The notes below the pieces were generated by a model, which was given only the letters and a program-made list of their open reading frames with translations, made no database searches and was not told where the DNA came from. This document shows positions 46,829 through 55,297 of a stretch of DNA of 64,000 nt, in pieces; the first letter of the stretch is position 1; every line of letters starts with the position of its first letter. Origin of the DNA: Pseudidiomarina aestuarii (lineage in GTDB: Bacteria; Pseudomonadota; Gammaproteobacteria; Enterobacterales; Alteromonadaceae). A program made the translations under genes and the position numbers. The DNA lies in NCBI RefSeq assembly GCF_003987355.1, contig NZ_PIPR01000002.1, forward strand, positions 1 through 64,000. The letters are read 5' to 3'.

Positions 46829-47178
46829 AGAATCACACTCCAAATAACCATTAATTGAGTGAGACCAATAAACACGGCTGCAGAGGCAATATCTTTTGCG
46901 CGCCCACTGAGTTCATGAAATTCAGGACCAATGCGATCCACTACCGCTTCAATCGCTGAGTTGAGTAACTCGGTCAATAAAAGCGTGAAATACGATAAGA
47001 GTAGAATTGCTCGTTCGGTAATAGTAATCGGTGCCAGTATGAGAATGGGAAATAAAACCAACCCCAGCCAAACCTCTTGACGAAAGGCAGCTTCAAAAAG
47101 CCATGCTGCTCGCAATCCTTTGAATGAATAGTGAGTCGCATGATAGATGCGCGTTAATCCTGTCTGGCCCGGTTTCAT
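46816..47178 (-). CDS. dgkA: Diacylglycerol kinase
   Basis: The 120-residue inner-membrane kinase phosphorylates diacylglycerol to phosphatidic acid. It has the three-helix DgkA layout with RAAWLFEAAFRQE and the catalytic region LLTELLNSAIEAVVDRIG. AGAGG precedes the ATG. The pairing makes sense: EptA releases diacylglycerol when it uses phosphatidylethanolamine, and DgkA recycles it. It is first in the dgkA-PAP2-eptA-pmrA-pmrB operon, downstream of the PmrA box. Confidence 0.93.
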   Translation of the reverse strand: MKPGQTGLTRIYHATHYSFKGLRAAWLFEAAFRQEVWLGLVLFPILILAPITITERAILLLSYFTLLLTELLNSAIEAVVDRIGPEFHELSGRAKDIASAAVFIGLTQLMVIWSVILWPH

Positions 47179-47219
47179 AAACTACCTCTGACAAATAAAA
47201 AGCAGTTTATTTGGGCAAT

Positions 47220-47236
47220 ATTAAGTTGACCTTAAG
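47220..47236. promoter_or_regulatory. PmrA-box-like site in the divergent dgkA / LtaS-family promoter region
   Basis: ATTAAG-TTGAC-CTTAAG matches the PmrA (BasR) pattern YTTAAK-N5-YTTAAK, with only the first base off. It lies 42 bp from the dgkA start and 49 bp from the LtaS-family start, so one site could serve both directions. Confidence 0.7.
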
Positions 47237-47284
47237 GTTCGGTGATTATGCTGGCGCCATCATAGTACGAGCGGTCAGATAACA

Positions 47285-49285
47285 ATGCGCCTTTTTCAAC
47301 AACAGAAATTGCTTTATGCAGCATATAAACCATACCAGACGTTGCTGATAGGTTATGTATTGGGTCTCGTAATTTTAAGCTTGAGCCGCGGGTTCTTGTT
47401 TATCTGGCACTGGGATCGCGTGTCGGCTGCTGGAAATGTTATTGAATTGCTCGCACTTGGGTTAAGAGCCGATGTCATTCAGATGGGCTATTTGACACTC
47501 CCTATTTTGCTCATGGCACCATTACTGACTCACAAATTCGGACAGAATTTATGGCTCAAAATTCAAGTCAGTTGGCTCGTGTTAGCGCTGAGTTTCCTTA
47601 TTTTCATGGAAGCGGCGACCCCCGCATTCATACTTCAATATGACTTACGCCCAAATCGATTGTTTATTGAATACTTAAACCATCCACAAGAAGTATTCAG
47701 TACACTTTGGGGTGGTTTTAAGTTTTGGGTGATTGCAAGCACGCTGATTCTTGCATTGAGCGTCGTACTCTTAATTAAAGTTGCCCGACATCTTCATGCG
47801 CGACAAAAGAGTAAGACTTTCAGTTTTCGGGCTGCCTTAATATTGTGGCCTTTGCTGGTTGTGTTGGAGATTGTGGGTATTCGTTCGACGCTCGCGCATC
47901 GCCCTGCGAATCCTGCTTTCTTCGCCGTAACGTCCGATGCATTGGTGAATGATCTGATTATTAACTCGGCTTATTCCGTTGAGTATGCAGTTTATAACTT
48001 ACGCCACGAGGCCGATGCAGCGGCTATTTATGGCGAGATGCCGATTGATGAAATGCTCGCGCAAGTGCGGGCGCAACCCTATTTAGCCAGCAAGCAATTT
48101 CCAAATCCAAACTATCCGACGCTTCATTTTAATCAAGCGTCAGTGATGACCCAAAAACCCAAGAACATTGTCGTTATATTAGAGGAGAGCTTGGGCGCTA
48201 CATTTGTGGAGAGTCTCGGTGGTATTCCGGTGACGCCGAACCTTGAACAACTTAAGAGTGAAGGTTGGTGGTTTACTCATCTGTATGCTACCGGCACTCG
48301 TTCTGTGCGCGGTATTGAGGCGGTTATTTCGAGTTTTATGCCAACACCTGCGCGCAGTACGGTAAAGTTGTCTTTGTCACAGCAAAATTTTTATACGGCA
48401 GCGAGTTTATTAGCTGAGCAGGGCTACTTTACTGAGTTTTTGTATGGTGGTGAAACGCATTTCGATAATATGCAGAGCTTCTTTTCGGGCAACGGGTTTC
48501 AGTCGACACTTGGCATCGAGAGCATCAAAAATCCAGAATTTGTCGGCAGTTGGGGTGCCAGCGATGGTGATTTGTTTCAACTGGCACACCAACGATTTAG
48601 TGAATTAGCCGAAACGGATTCGCCATTTTTCAGTTTAGTTTTTACGTCGTCGAATCACGAGCCTTTCGAGTTTCCGAACGGAACCATTGAACCCTACAAC
48701 CAACCGCTGCAGAGTGTTGAGAATGCCGTCAAATATGCAGACTACGCATTAGGTAAATTCATTCAGCAAGCCAAACAGAGCAACTATTGGGAAGATACGA
48801 TTTTTCTGATTGTTGCCGACCATGATACGCGTGTTTATGGTGACGAACTGGTACCTATCGACAAGTTTCATATTCCAGGATTAATTCTCGGTCACTCATT
48901 GGCTCCGCGAATAGTCGACTCGATTACCAGTCAAATTGACCTCATGCCAACGGTTATCTCACTTGCTGGCGTTTCGTCACTTACCCCAGCTCTGGGGCAA
49001 GATCTTTCGAGTGCTGAGGCGCCACCGGCAAATCGAGCGATGATGCAATTTGGCTCGAATTACGCTTGGTTAACCGATAATACATCTGTCATTTTAACGC
49101 CGAACGGTGCGATAACGGGTTACTATGATTTTGCTGAAAAGAGATTTGTGCGAGGTCAACAAGTGGAGCAATCGGCAGTTGAAAAGGCCAGAGCGCATGC
49201 ATTGCTGCCATCATGGCTCTATCGAAATAGAGCCTATGATACGGGGTGTCCGTCAGCGGTGGAAATCACCCAATCGGGTTGCTAA
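47285..49285 (+). CDS. LTA synthase family sulfatase/phosphotransferase
   Basis: The 666-residue protein has five N-terminal helices followed by an extracytoplasmic sulfatase-fold domain. Metal and nucleophile motifs are IVVILEESLG, ATGTRSVRGIEAV (Thr nucleophile), HFDNMQSFFSGNGF and IVADHDTRVYG. The family includes LtaS and phosphoglycerol or phosphoethanolamine transferases; Gram-negatives lack LTA, so the acceptor is probably an envelope glycan or lipid. Sharing the PmrA box with the eptA operon suggests an envelope-modification role. Its end overlaps the convergent bPH2 gene by 20 nt. Confidence 0.85.
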   Translation: MRLFQQQKLLYAAYKPYQTLLIGYVLGLVILSLSRGFLFIWHWDRVSAAGNVIELLALGLRADVIQMGYLTLPILLMAPLLTHKFGQNLWLKIQVSWLVLALSFLIFMEAATPAFILQYDLRPNRLFIEYLNHPQEVFSTLWGGFKFWVIASTLILALSVVLLIKVARHLHARQKSKTFSFRAALILWPLLVVLEIVGIRSTLAHRPANPAFFAVTSDALVNDLIINSAYSVEYAVYNLRHEADAAAIYGEMPIDEMLAQVRAQPYLASKQFPNPNYPTLHFNQASVMTQKPKNIVVILEESLGATFVESLGGIPVTPNLEQLKSEGWWFTHLYATGTRSVRGIEAVISSFMPTPARSTVKLSLSQQNFYTAASLLAEQGYFTEFLYGGETHFDNMQSFFSGNGFQSTLGIESIKNPEFVGSWGASDGDLFQLAHQRFSELAETDSPFFSLVFTSSNHEPFEFPNGTIEPYNQPLQSVENAVKYADYALGKFIQQAKQSNYWEDTIFLIVADHDTRVYGDELVPIDKFHIPGLILGHSLAPRIVDSITSQIDLMPTVISLAGVSSLTPALGQDLSSAEAPPANRAMMQFGSNYAWLTDNTSVILTPNGAITGYYDFAEKRFVRGQQVEQSAVEKARAHALLPSWLYRNRAYDTGCPSAVEITQSGC

Positions 49286-49676
49286 TACTCTCAATGCTCC
49301 GCTTGACGTGCAGAGGATCATCGATTTTCTTAAATTGCACATCACTAGTACCGCGACCGGTCACCCGCACCGTGCCGTAGCCAAAAATACGGCCCATGAT
49401 GCCTTGGTCAATTTCGACCGTTTCAATGGATTTCAATTTCATTTCGTCGCTCTTGCGACTGATAATGCCGAACTTATTGATCACCCGTTTATTCGTCACG
49501 CCTTGTTCAATATTTTTCAGGCGGAAGTATTCGTACAAAGCAATCAGTAAGGTTAAACCGAAGGTGACCAACGCCAACACAATCCATAAATACATCGGCA
49601 CATACGCAAACCAATGCAATTTGAACAGGTGTTCAATCTTCTCGTCCGTCGAGAGTGACTCTTCAATGTACGTCAT
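49266..49676 (-). CDS. Bacterial PH-domain (bPH2) membrane protein
   Basis: The 136-residue protein has two close helices (about 24-50) forming a hairpin, then a bPH2 domain (YEYFRLKNIEQGVTNKRVINKFGIISRKSDEMKLKSIETV and YGTVRVTGRGT in order). This is the pattern of YdbS/YdbT-like proteins of unknown function. It is monocistronic and convergent with the sulfatase gene. Confidence 0.85.
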   Translation of the reverse strand: MTYIEESLSTDEKIEHLFKLHWFAYVPMYLWIVLALVTFGLTLLIALYEYFRLKNIEQGVTNKRVINKFGIISRKSDEMKLKSIETVEIDQGIMGRIFGYGTVRVTGRGTSDVQFKKIDDPLHVKRSIESISNPIG

Positions 49677-49780
49677 TGTTGTTCCTTCAAAATACTAAAC
49701 TTAGGCATCAACTCTACCGCCAAAGCAGCACTTGAACAACTACTGGGCAGAGGTCTGATCGATCAACTATGTAATTAAAT

Positions 49781-49833
49781 TTGTAGTTCTTAAAAGGTCT
49801 ACTATACTTAAATTATAAATTTATAGCCCTTTT
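49781..49833 (+). promoter_or_regulatory. hipBA promoter with inverted-repeat operator
   Basis: TTGTAG (49781-49786) and TATACT (49803-49808), 16 bp apart, form a sigma-70 promoter. AAAAGGTCTA (49792-49801), next to the -10, and TAGCCCTTTT (49824-49833) are inverted copies with 9 of 10 matching. They are good candidates for HipB sites that would autorepress the operon. Confidence 0.65.
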
Positions 49834-49845
49834 AGGTATTTTTAT

Positions 49846-50166
49846 ATGAAGCATGAAGCGGTAGCGGAAAAGGTTGGACAGCGCCTCAAGCAGTATCGTC
49901 TCAATCAAGATTTGACGCAAGAAGCCTTAGCTGAGTTGGCTGACGTGTCGCTGAAAGCGGTTAAGAATGCGGAAAGCGGTATCAGCACGCTGAGTACCTA
50001 TATCGCAATCATGGATGCTTTGGGTCGATTAGATCAGTTGCTTGCAGCCTTCCCAGACGAGGGCGTATCACCGGTTCAATTGCTGAAAAGTAGTACACAG
50101 CAGAAACAACGCGCGAGCGGAAAAAACCGTATCAAGCGCAGCGATGATAAGGAGTTAGACTGGTAA
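49846..50166 (+). CDS. hipB: HipB-like antitoxin, XRE-family regulator
   Basis: The 106-residue protein has an N-terminal helix-turn-helix (residues 10-65, with LTQEALAELADVSLKAVKNAE) and a basic C-terminal tail. It is expected to bind the HipA kinase, neutralise it and repress the operon. The stop overlaps the hipA start by one base (TAATG), a typical antitoxin-toxin arrangement. Confidence 0.9.
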   Translation: MKHEAVAEKVGQRLKQYRLNQDLTQEALAELADVSLKAVKNAESGISTLSTYIAIMDALGRLDQLLAAFPDEGVSPVQLLKSSTQQKQRASGKNRIKRSDDKELDW

Positions 50167-51494
50167 TGGCTACCATTGAAGTACGCTATCAAGGCGATCC
50201 GGTCGGTGCGCTTAGCTATGATGAAGGTGATGCGGCTGCTCGGTTTGAGTATTTTCCTGAGTTTGTCGAGCGCGATATCCCGCTAGCGCCATTAACGATG
50301 CCGCTGGTAAAGCAGCGGATCTATTCATTCCCGGGTTTAAATTGGGACACCTTTCGCGGCTTGCCGGGCATGCTGGCAGACTCATTGCCCGATGATTTCG
50401 GTAATGCGGTCTTGAATCGTTGGCTGGCGCAACAACCGGGTCGTACTGCTGAGTTGACGCCTCTTGAGCGGCTGCAGTATACCGGCACCCGTGGCATGGG
50501 AGCGCTTGAGTACTTCCCCGTTCAGCGAGGTCGAGGTTTTCCTACCGACCAAGCGTTGCATATCGAAACGCTGGCGAAAGTGGCTCAGTCAGTATTGGAT
50601 GAGCGCAGCCAATTTGAGCAAAGCGTGCAGTTTGACGACAGCATTGCTGACAAAGAGATGATGCAAGCGTTATTAGCAGTCGGTACCAGCGCAGGTGGGG
50701 CGCGACCCAAAGCAGTGCTTGCCTTTAATGAAGACTTCTCGCAGGTTCGCTCCGGTCAGGGGGAAGTGCCCGACAACTTTAAGCATTATATTCTGAAATT
50801 TGATGGCGTACGCGAACGTGAATCATCAAAGCAAACATTTGGCGACCCTATGGGGTACGGTGCCATGGAGTATGTCTATTCGCTGCTGGCAACGGCTGCA
50901 AAAATCGACATGATGCCGTGCCGATTGTTGCCAGAGGGCAATCGGCGTCATTTTGTGACAGAGCGCTTTGACCGCGTCGGGAATCAGAAACGTCACATTC
51001 AAACCCTCACTGCGATTAAGCATGTGAACTATCAAGCCATTGGCGCTTTCTCCTATGAGGAGCTATTCAAAGTTGCCCGTGAGCTGCGATTGCCCCGTAT
51101 CGATGCCATGAATTTATTTCGGCGTATGGTGTTTAATCATGTTGCGACCAACCATGACGACCACAGTAAAAACTTTGCATTTATGCTGGTTGATAACACC
51201 TGGCGACTGGCACCTGCCTACGACGTTGCTTTTAGCTATAAAGCTGGAAATCCGTGGGTTGAGAAGCACTGGATGTCATTAAACGGGAAACGTAGCGAAC
51301 ATACTCGAGCAGACTTTTATGCGCTAGCAGACGAGCAACTGCCTCGCATTGCCAGAGCTGATATTGATGCCATGATTGATGACGTGATCGACGCTGTGGC
51401 GCTGTGGCCAAAATTAGCCAAAGAACATGACGTCCCATCCGATCTCGCCAACAGCATTGAAAAGCATTTGCGGCTGACTGCATTCACCGCATAA
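50166..51494 (+). CDS. hipA: HipA-like serine/threonine kinase toxin
   Basis: The 442-residue protein has the HipA N-terminal subdomain (GLPGMLADSLPDDFGN), the glycine-rich loop with regulatory Ser (VGTSAGGARPKAV), and the catalytic core TERFDR, NHDDHSKNFAF and PAYDVAFS. E. coli HipA phosphorylates glutamyl-tRNA synthetase and causes dormancy; targets of other homologues differ, so the target here is unknown. All catalytic residues seem present. It is followed by a strong bidirectional terminator. Confidence 0.93.
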   Translation: MATIEVRYQGDPVGALSYDEGDAAARFEYFPEFVERDIPLAPLTMPLVKQRIYSFPGLNWDTFRGLPGMLADSLPDDFGNAVLNRWLAQQPGRTAELTPLERLQYTGTRGMGALEYFPVQRGRGFPTDQALHIETLAKVAQSVLDERSQFEQSVQFDDSIADKEMMQALLAVGTSAGGARPKAVLAFNEDFSQVRSGQGEVPDNFKHYILKFDGVRERESSKQTFGDPMGYGAMEYVYSLLATAAKIDMMPCRLLPEGNRRHFVTERFDRVGNQKRHIQTLTAIKHVNYQAIGAFSYEELFKVARELRLPRIDAMNLFRRMVFNHVATNHDDHSKNFAFMLVDNTWRLAPAYDVAFSYKAGNPWVEKHWMSLNGKRSEHTRADFYALADEQLPRIARADIDAMIDDVIDAVALWPKLAKEHDVPSDLANSIEKHLRLTAFTA

Positions 51495-51496
51495 AA

Positions 51497-51528
51497 AAGC
51501 CCCGCACTCTGCAGAAGTGTGGGGCTTT
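51497..51528. terminator. Bidirectional rho-independent terminator
   Basis: AAAGCCCCGCACT and AGTGTGGGGCTTT form a 13-bp stem with one G-T wobble around a 6-nt loop. It lies between hipA (+) and the serine hydrolase gene (-). Confidence 0.9.
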
Positions 51529-51552
51529 ACTTACATCTAAGTCACACTAGAG

Positions 51553-53454
51553 TTAGTAGTAGTTCCAACCTAACAAGTTCCAATAGTAATAGAAGTACGA
51601 GAGGAACAAGCCAGCTAGCACCACCACACCATAGTAGATGTGACTTGCTACAGAAGCAGTGCCTGCTTGCAAGCGTTTCACGTAGAAGTACGCGCTGACT
51701 AAGCTCAGCAGCACGGCAATGACCGATAAGCCCAATACCAACTTCATGGCGGTTGGAATACCGCTATATAGCGAGTCAGCAAAGCCAATGGCAATCACGG
51801 CAATGAGTACGACAAACAAGAAGTGTACTAAGCTCATCCACAGCGAGCTATAGACTAACTTGCGATTCGGACCTTCCAACGTTTTGTAATGTTTGCGACG
51901 GTAGAACCAGCTCACAATCACTTGCAAGAACAACAGCAGTGAGAAGCCAGGAATCAACCATTTGAATAGGCTTGATTCAAAGCCTGGCGTGCGTTGTATG
52001 CCCATAAATGGCAGACCTTCGAAATACATGGTATCGATGCCATCACCAGAGCGACTTGAGAACGCTAAACGTTCAGAGCCATCTACCTGGCGGAACAAAT
52101 GCTCACCGATTTCAACATATTGGCGTGGGCCATACAGACCCACCACCAGCAATGTATTATCTTCGGTAGGAACCACTTCAATACCACCACTCATCAAGCC
52201 AAATGCTTTCTCGATGGTGCTGACGTTTCGGCGCCAAAAGGTATAGTTCCCTGCATATTGGTCTGCACGTTCGGCGAAATCGCTCGGAGGCTCTATCTGC
52301 TCGAGTGGCTTGTCAAAGTAATGGTCGTAAATTTGACCAACAAAGTTGTTCCGTGCGGCATTGCTGTCGGTATCCATGTATGACACGAAAATACCGATGT
52401 TTTGCTCTTTATCTAACGCCATATCGGTGTGGAACTGCATGGTGTCGCCACCATGACCAATGACCACATGGCCGTTATAGGTTTTCTGATAGAAGCCGTA
52501 TGCCATACCTGTAAAGCGGTCATCACCAGCGAATAATAATGAGTGCATCAACTTCGCCGTATCTTCTTGCAAAATGCGTTGACCGTTGTATTCACCGTTA
52601 TTTAGGTGCGCTAGCATAAACTTTGCCATGGCATCGGCACTTGCTGCCATGGCACCGGCAGGACCGAATGAATTGATCATCTCAAACGGTTGCTCAGCAA
52701 ACTTACCCATTTCACGGGTATAGCCTTTGACCATGTGCTCATTCAATTCATCAGACAATGGTTCGTCAAAGCTCGCGTATTCCATGCCCAGTGGTTCGTA
52801 GATGTTCTCTACAATGTACTGGTTAAAAGGCACGCCAGAGACATTCTCAACCACTAAACCTGCCAACGCCGTAGCGTAATTTGAATAGGACGATACCTCA
52901 CCCGGCGGATTCACCCGCTTCGGAATATATTTCGCCATGGCTTCAGCCAGCTCAGGTCCTTTGTTCGGATAGTACTGAATCAAATAACCTAAACCGCCGT
53001 CTTCAAAGCCCGCGGTGTGACCGAGAATATGACGCAGTGTAATCGGCTCATCGTAGGTCGCAGGAATTTCGAAATCGAGGTAATCGTTTACATCGGCATC
53101 CAAATCAACGCGACCCTGCTCATGCAGTTGCATAACTGCGGTCCAGGTAAAGAGTTTGGACGTAGAACCAATCCGGAACAGCGATTTTTCAGCGCTGACG
53201 GGGATCCGTTTTTCCAAATCTTGATAGCCGTAACCTTTAGAAAAAATGAGCTCGCCGTTTTCCACCACCGAGACGGTGACGGCAGGAATATCTTCCAGCT
53301 TCATCTGGGCTTCAATAGTGCCGTCAATATAGGCTTCTATGTTCTCGAGCTTGCTCTGTGCCAGTGCTTGCGAACTGAGTGCAAATGAACTCAAGAGCAA
53401 GCTAAACGCTGCCATGAACAGCGTACTGCCACGAAATTTGTGACTGACCTGCAT
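51553..53454 (-). CDS. ClbP-like membrane-anchored serine beta-lactamase-family hydrolase
   Basis: The 633-residue protein has a signal peptide ending ALAQS. The class C beta-lactamase/PBP4* domain has SxxK in GSTSKLF (Ser near 97), YSN in SSYSNYATAL and HGG in IGHGGDT in place of KTG. Four or five C-terminal helices follow (about 500-633). This layout resembles ClbP, a D-amino-acid-specific periplasmic peptidase. It lies 38 bp downstream of the D-aminoacylase gene on the same strand, so a role in cutting D-residue-containing peptides is a reasonable inference. Confidence 0.82.
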   Translation of the reverse strand: MQVSHKFRGSTLFMAAFSLLLSSFALSSQALAQSKLENIEAYIDGTIEAQMKLEDIPAVTVSVVENGELIFSKGYGYQDLEKRIPVSAEKSLFRIGSTSKLFTWTAVMQLHEQGRVDLDADVNDYLDFEIPATYDEPITLRHILGHTAGFEDGGLGYLIQYYPNKGPELAEAMAKYIPKRVNPPGEVSSYSNYATALAGLVVENVSGVPFNQYIVENIYEPLGMEYASFDEPLSDELNEHMVKGYTREMGKFAEQPFEMINSFGPAGAMAASADAMAKFMLAHLNNGEYNGQRILQEDTAKLMHSLLFAGDDRFTGMAYGFYQKTYNGHVVIGHGGDTMQFHTDMALDKEQNIGIFVSYMDTDSNAARNNFVGQIYDHYFDKPLEQIEPPSDFAERADQYAGNYTFWRRNVSTIEKAFGLMSGGIEVVPTEDNTLLVVGLYGPRQYVEIGEHLFRQVDGSERLAFSSRSGDGIDTMYFEGLPFMGIQRTPGFESSLFKWLIPGFSLLLFLQVIVSWFYRRKHYKTLEGPNRKLVYSSLWMSLVHFLFVVLIAVIAIGFADSLYSGIPTAMKLVLGLSVIAVLLSLVSAYFYVKRLQAGTASVASHIYYGVVVLAGLFLSYFYYYWNLLGWNYY

Positions 53455-53471
53455 AAGTGTTCTCCTTGTTG

Positions 53472-53506
53472 TTATTCGTTATTCGTTATTCGCTAATAGC
53501 GAGTAG
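53472..53506. repeat. Heptad array overlapping the D-aminoacylase stop codon
   Basis: Three copies of TTATTCG (53472-53492) are followed by CTAATAG and CGAGTAG. The last two units lie inside the minus-strand coding sequence: they supply its TAG stop and the last codons (T-R-Y), so the repeat has written the protein's C-terminus. Confidence 0.85.
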
Positions 53507-55073
53507 CTTTAATTGGGTTATTGCGAACTGGCTGGCCCGGGAGCAAAGATTCATTCAGTTCGCCGTTATCAATCAGTGGTTGTCCGTTGACCAGCAAGTA
53601 CTTCACACCCTGCGAGAGCTGAGCAGGTTGTTCGAACGTCGCGGCGTCACGAATTTCATCGAAATCGAAGACCACGATGTCAGCATCAGCGCCTTCCTGT
53701 AAACGACCTTTGCGGCGCATTTGCGGTACATACGACTCCAAGATAGAAGCCGGGCCGTAACTGACGCGACGAATCGCTTCGGGCAAGCTAATCAAGCCGC
53801 GTTCGCGAGCATATTGGCTAATAAAGCGCATATAAGTGCCAGCGCTGCGTGGATGTGACCATGCCTCTTCAGGTAGCGGCCATACGTCGTCAGCAATGGG
53901 CTCCCCGGCAATCGTCCAATCGCCACCGTCGGAGGCAATCACGCCATCAGGAAACAGCATGGAATAGTCGAGTAGTGCTTGATCTTCCGGTTTCTCGGTA
54001 TCAAGGAAGTGAATGATGATTCCAGTGGATGGTGCTTCATTCTGCAGGCGCGTAAAGGTTTCTTCATTGAGGCGCTGGCCGTCGACGACAAAACTTTCGG
54101 CAGTAATGCCACCAATGCGTTCACGCCAGCCTTCACCACGGAACATCGCGGCACCAATGGACGTAGCACCGGCACCGTATGGATACGCTTCAGTTGAAAT
54201 CTTGGCTCCACGTTCTTGCGCACCACGAATCATCTCGCCAATCAACCGAATGTCTTTCAGGCTAATGGAGTTCATATGCACAATGTGCGCTTGTACACCG
54301 GTACTGGCAGCAACGGCCACAATTTCTTGCATGGCTTCAAACGAACTTTCAGGTTCTGCCATCGACAGGTAGCGGGCGTGAGTAAACGTCGGAGCTTTGC
54401 GTGCAGCCGCCAGTTTGCTGACGGCATAATATTCTTTGTAGCCTGATCCAGGCGCATAACCGGTCAAGAAACCGACGCCAAGACCGCCTTCATCCAAACC
54501 TTCAGCCACCCGTGCTTCAATTTCAGCCAACTGATCTGGGGTTGCTATGGAATTTTGCCAGCCTTGTCGGTTCATGGCTGCGGCAAACCAATCCGCATTG
54601 CCTTTGGGTTCCATGTCGAGCACTGCGGCTAACCGGGTACCGAGCCAATTCACTGAGGCGCCATAGTTAATCGGGCGCCCTTCAGCCGTTCGGGTGGCAT
54701 AGAAATCTGCCACTGGATAAGTACCAGATTCTAGCTCTAAGGCTGTAGTGACGCCGTCGAAGGCTTGCACCCGCCCAGACAAAATAGACTGTCCGTGCGC
54801 ATGCATATCAATAAACCCAGGACTCACCACCAAACCACGGACATCAATTATGCGCTTAGCAGTGATCGCTTCTGCAGTAATAACGGCAATGGTATTGCCT
54901 TGCATACCGACATTGCGGATCGCATCAAGCCCGGTTTCGGGATCAATCACGCGTCCACCGGTTAGCACGATGTCATAAACCGTCTCGGTTGTCTTTGCGT
55001 GCGCAAGTGGCATGAACGCCAGTGCCAGCAGCAGAGTCGTCAGCTTCAGTAGGTGCGACATAAAGTGAAACAT
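53493..55073 (-). CDS. Exported N-acyl-D-amino-acid deacylase (D-aminoacylase family)
   Basis: The 526-residue amidohydrolase has a signal peptide (ending LAHAK). A small beta domain (YDIVLTGGRVIDPETG) precedes a TIM barrel with the metal motif GFIDMHAHGQS, ELESGTYPV, HARYLS, HIVHMNS and SDGGDWT. It removes acyl or aminoacyl groups from D-amino acids. Unlike cytosolic D-aminoacylases it is exported. GGAAG lies 8 nt before the ATG at 55073; an internal ATG at 55061 is possible. The last codons come from a heptad repeat. Confidence 0.87.
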   Translation of the reverse strand: MFHFMSHLLKLTTLLLALAFMPLAHAKTTETVYDIVLTGGRVIDPETGLDAIRNVGMQGNTIAVITAEAITAKRIIDVRGLVVSPGFIDMHAHGQSILSGRVQAFDGVTTALELESGTYPVADFYATRTAEGRPINYGASVNWLGTRLAAVLDMEPKGNADWFAAAMNRQGWQNSIATPDQLAEIEARVAEGLDEGGLGVGFLTGYAPGSGYKEYYAVSKLAAARKAPTFTHARYLSMAEPESSFEAMQEIVAVAASTGVQAHIVHMNSISLKDIRLIGEMIRGAQERGAKISTEAYPYGAGATSIGAAMFRGEGWRERIGGITAESFVVDGQRLNEETFTRLQNEAPSTGIIIHFLDTEKPEDQALLDYSMLFPDGVIASDGGDWTIAGEPIADDVWPLPEEAWSHPRSAGTYMRFISQYARERGLISLPEAIRRVSYGPASILESYVPQMRRKGRLQEGADADIVVFDFDEIRDAATFEQPAQLSQGVKYLLVNGQPLIDNGELNESLLPGQPVRNNPIKATRY

Positions 55074-55125
55074 AGTTCGCTTCCGTTACTCGAATTGTTG
55101 ATTAATTAATCACACCGAAAACCTT

Positions 55126-55140
55126 TTGTACAGCTTTAAT
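55126..55140 (+). promoter_or_regulatory. Shared motif copy 1 (candidate regulator site)
   Basis: TTGTACAGCTTTAAT lies between the D-aminoacylase gene and the divergent GntR gene. A 14-of-15 match occurs at 60494-60508 between the TonB receptor gene and dgcA. The core TGTACA is palindromic. The adjacent GntR protein is the obvious candidate ligand. Confidence 0.5.
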
Positions 55141-55297
55141 TAGAGTTATGGCTGTTTTAAATGTAACATAATACAGTTAAGAGCCAAGTGAAATGAATGC
55201 TTGCCTTACCTAACGAAATCTATTTACATGCTGTTATACTCGTTCACGCACGTCAGCACGGTTTAAAGTAATAGTTAATCAAGGGAATAGTGAAGCC

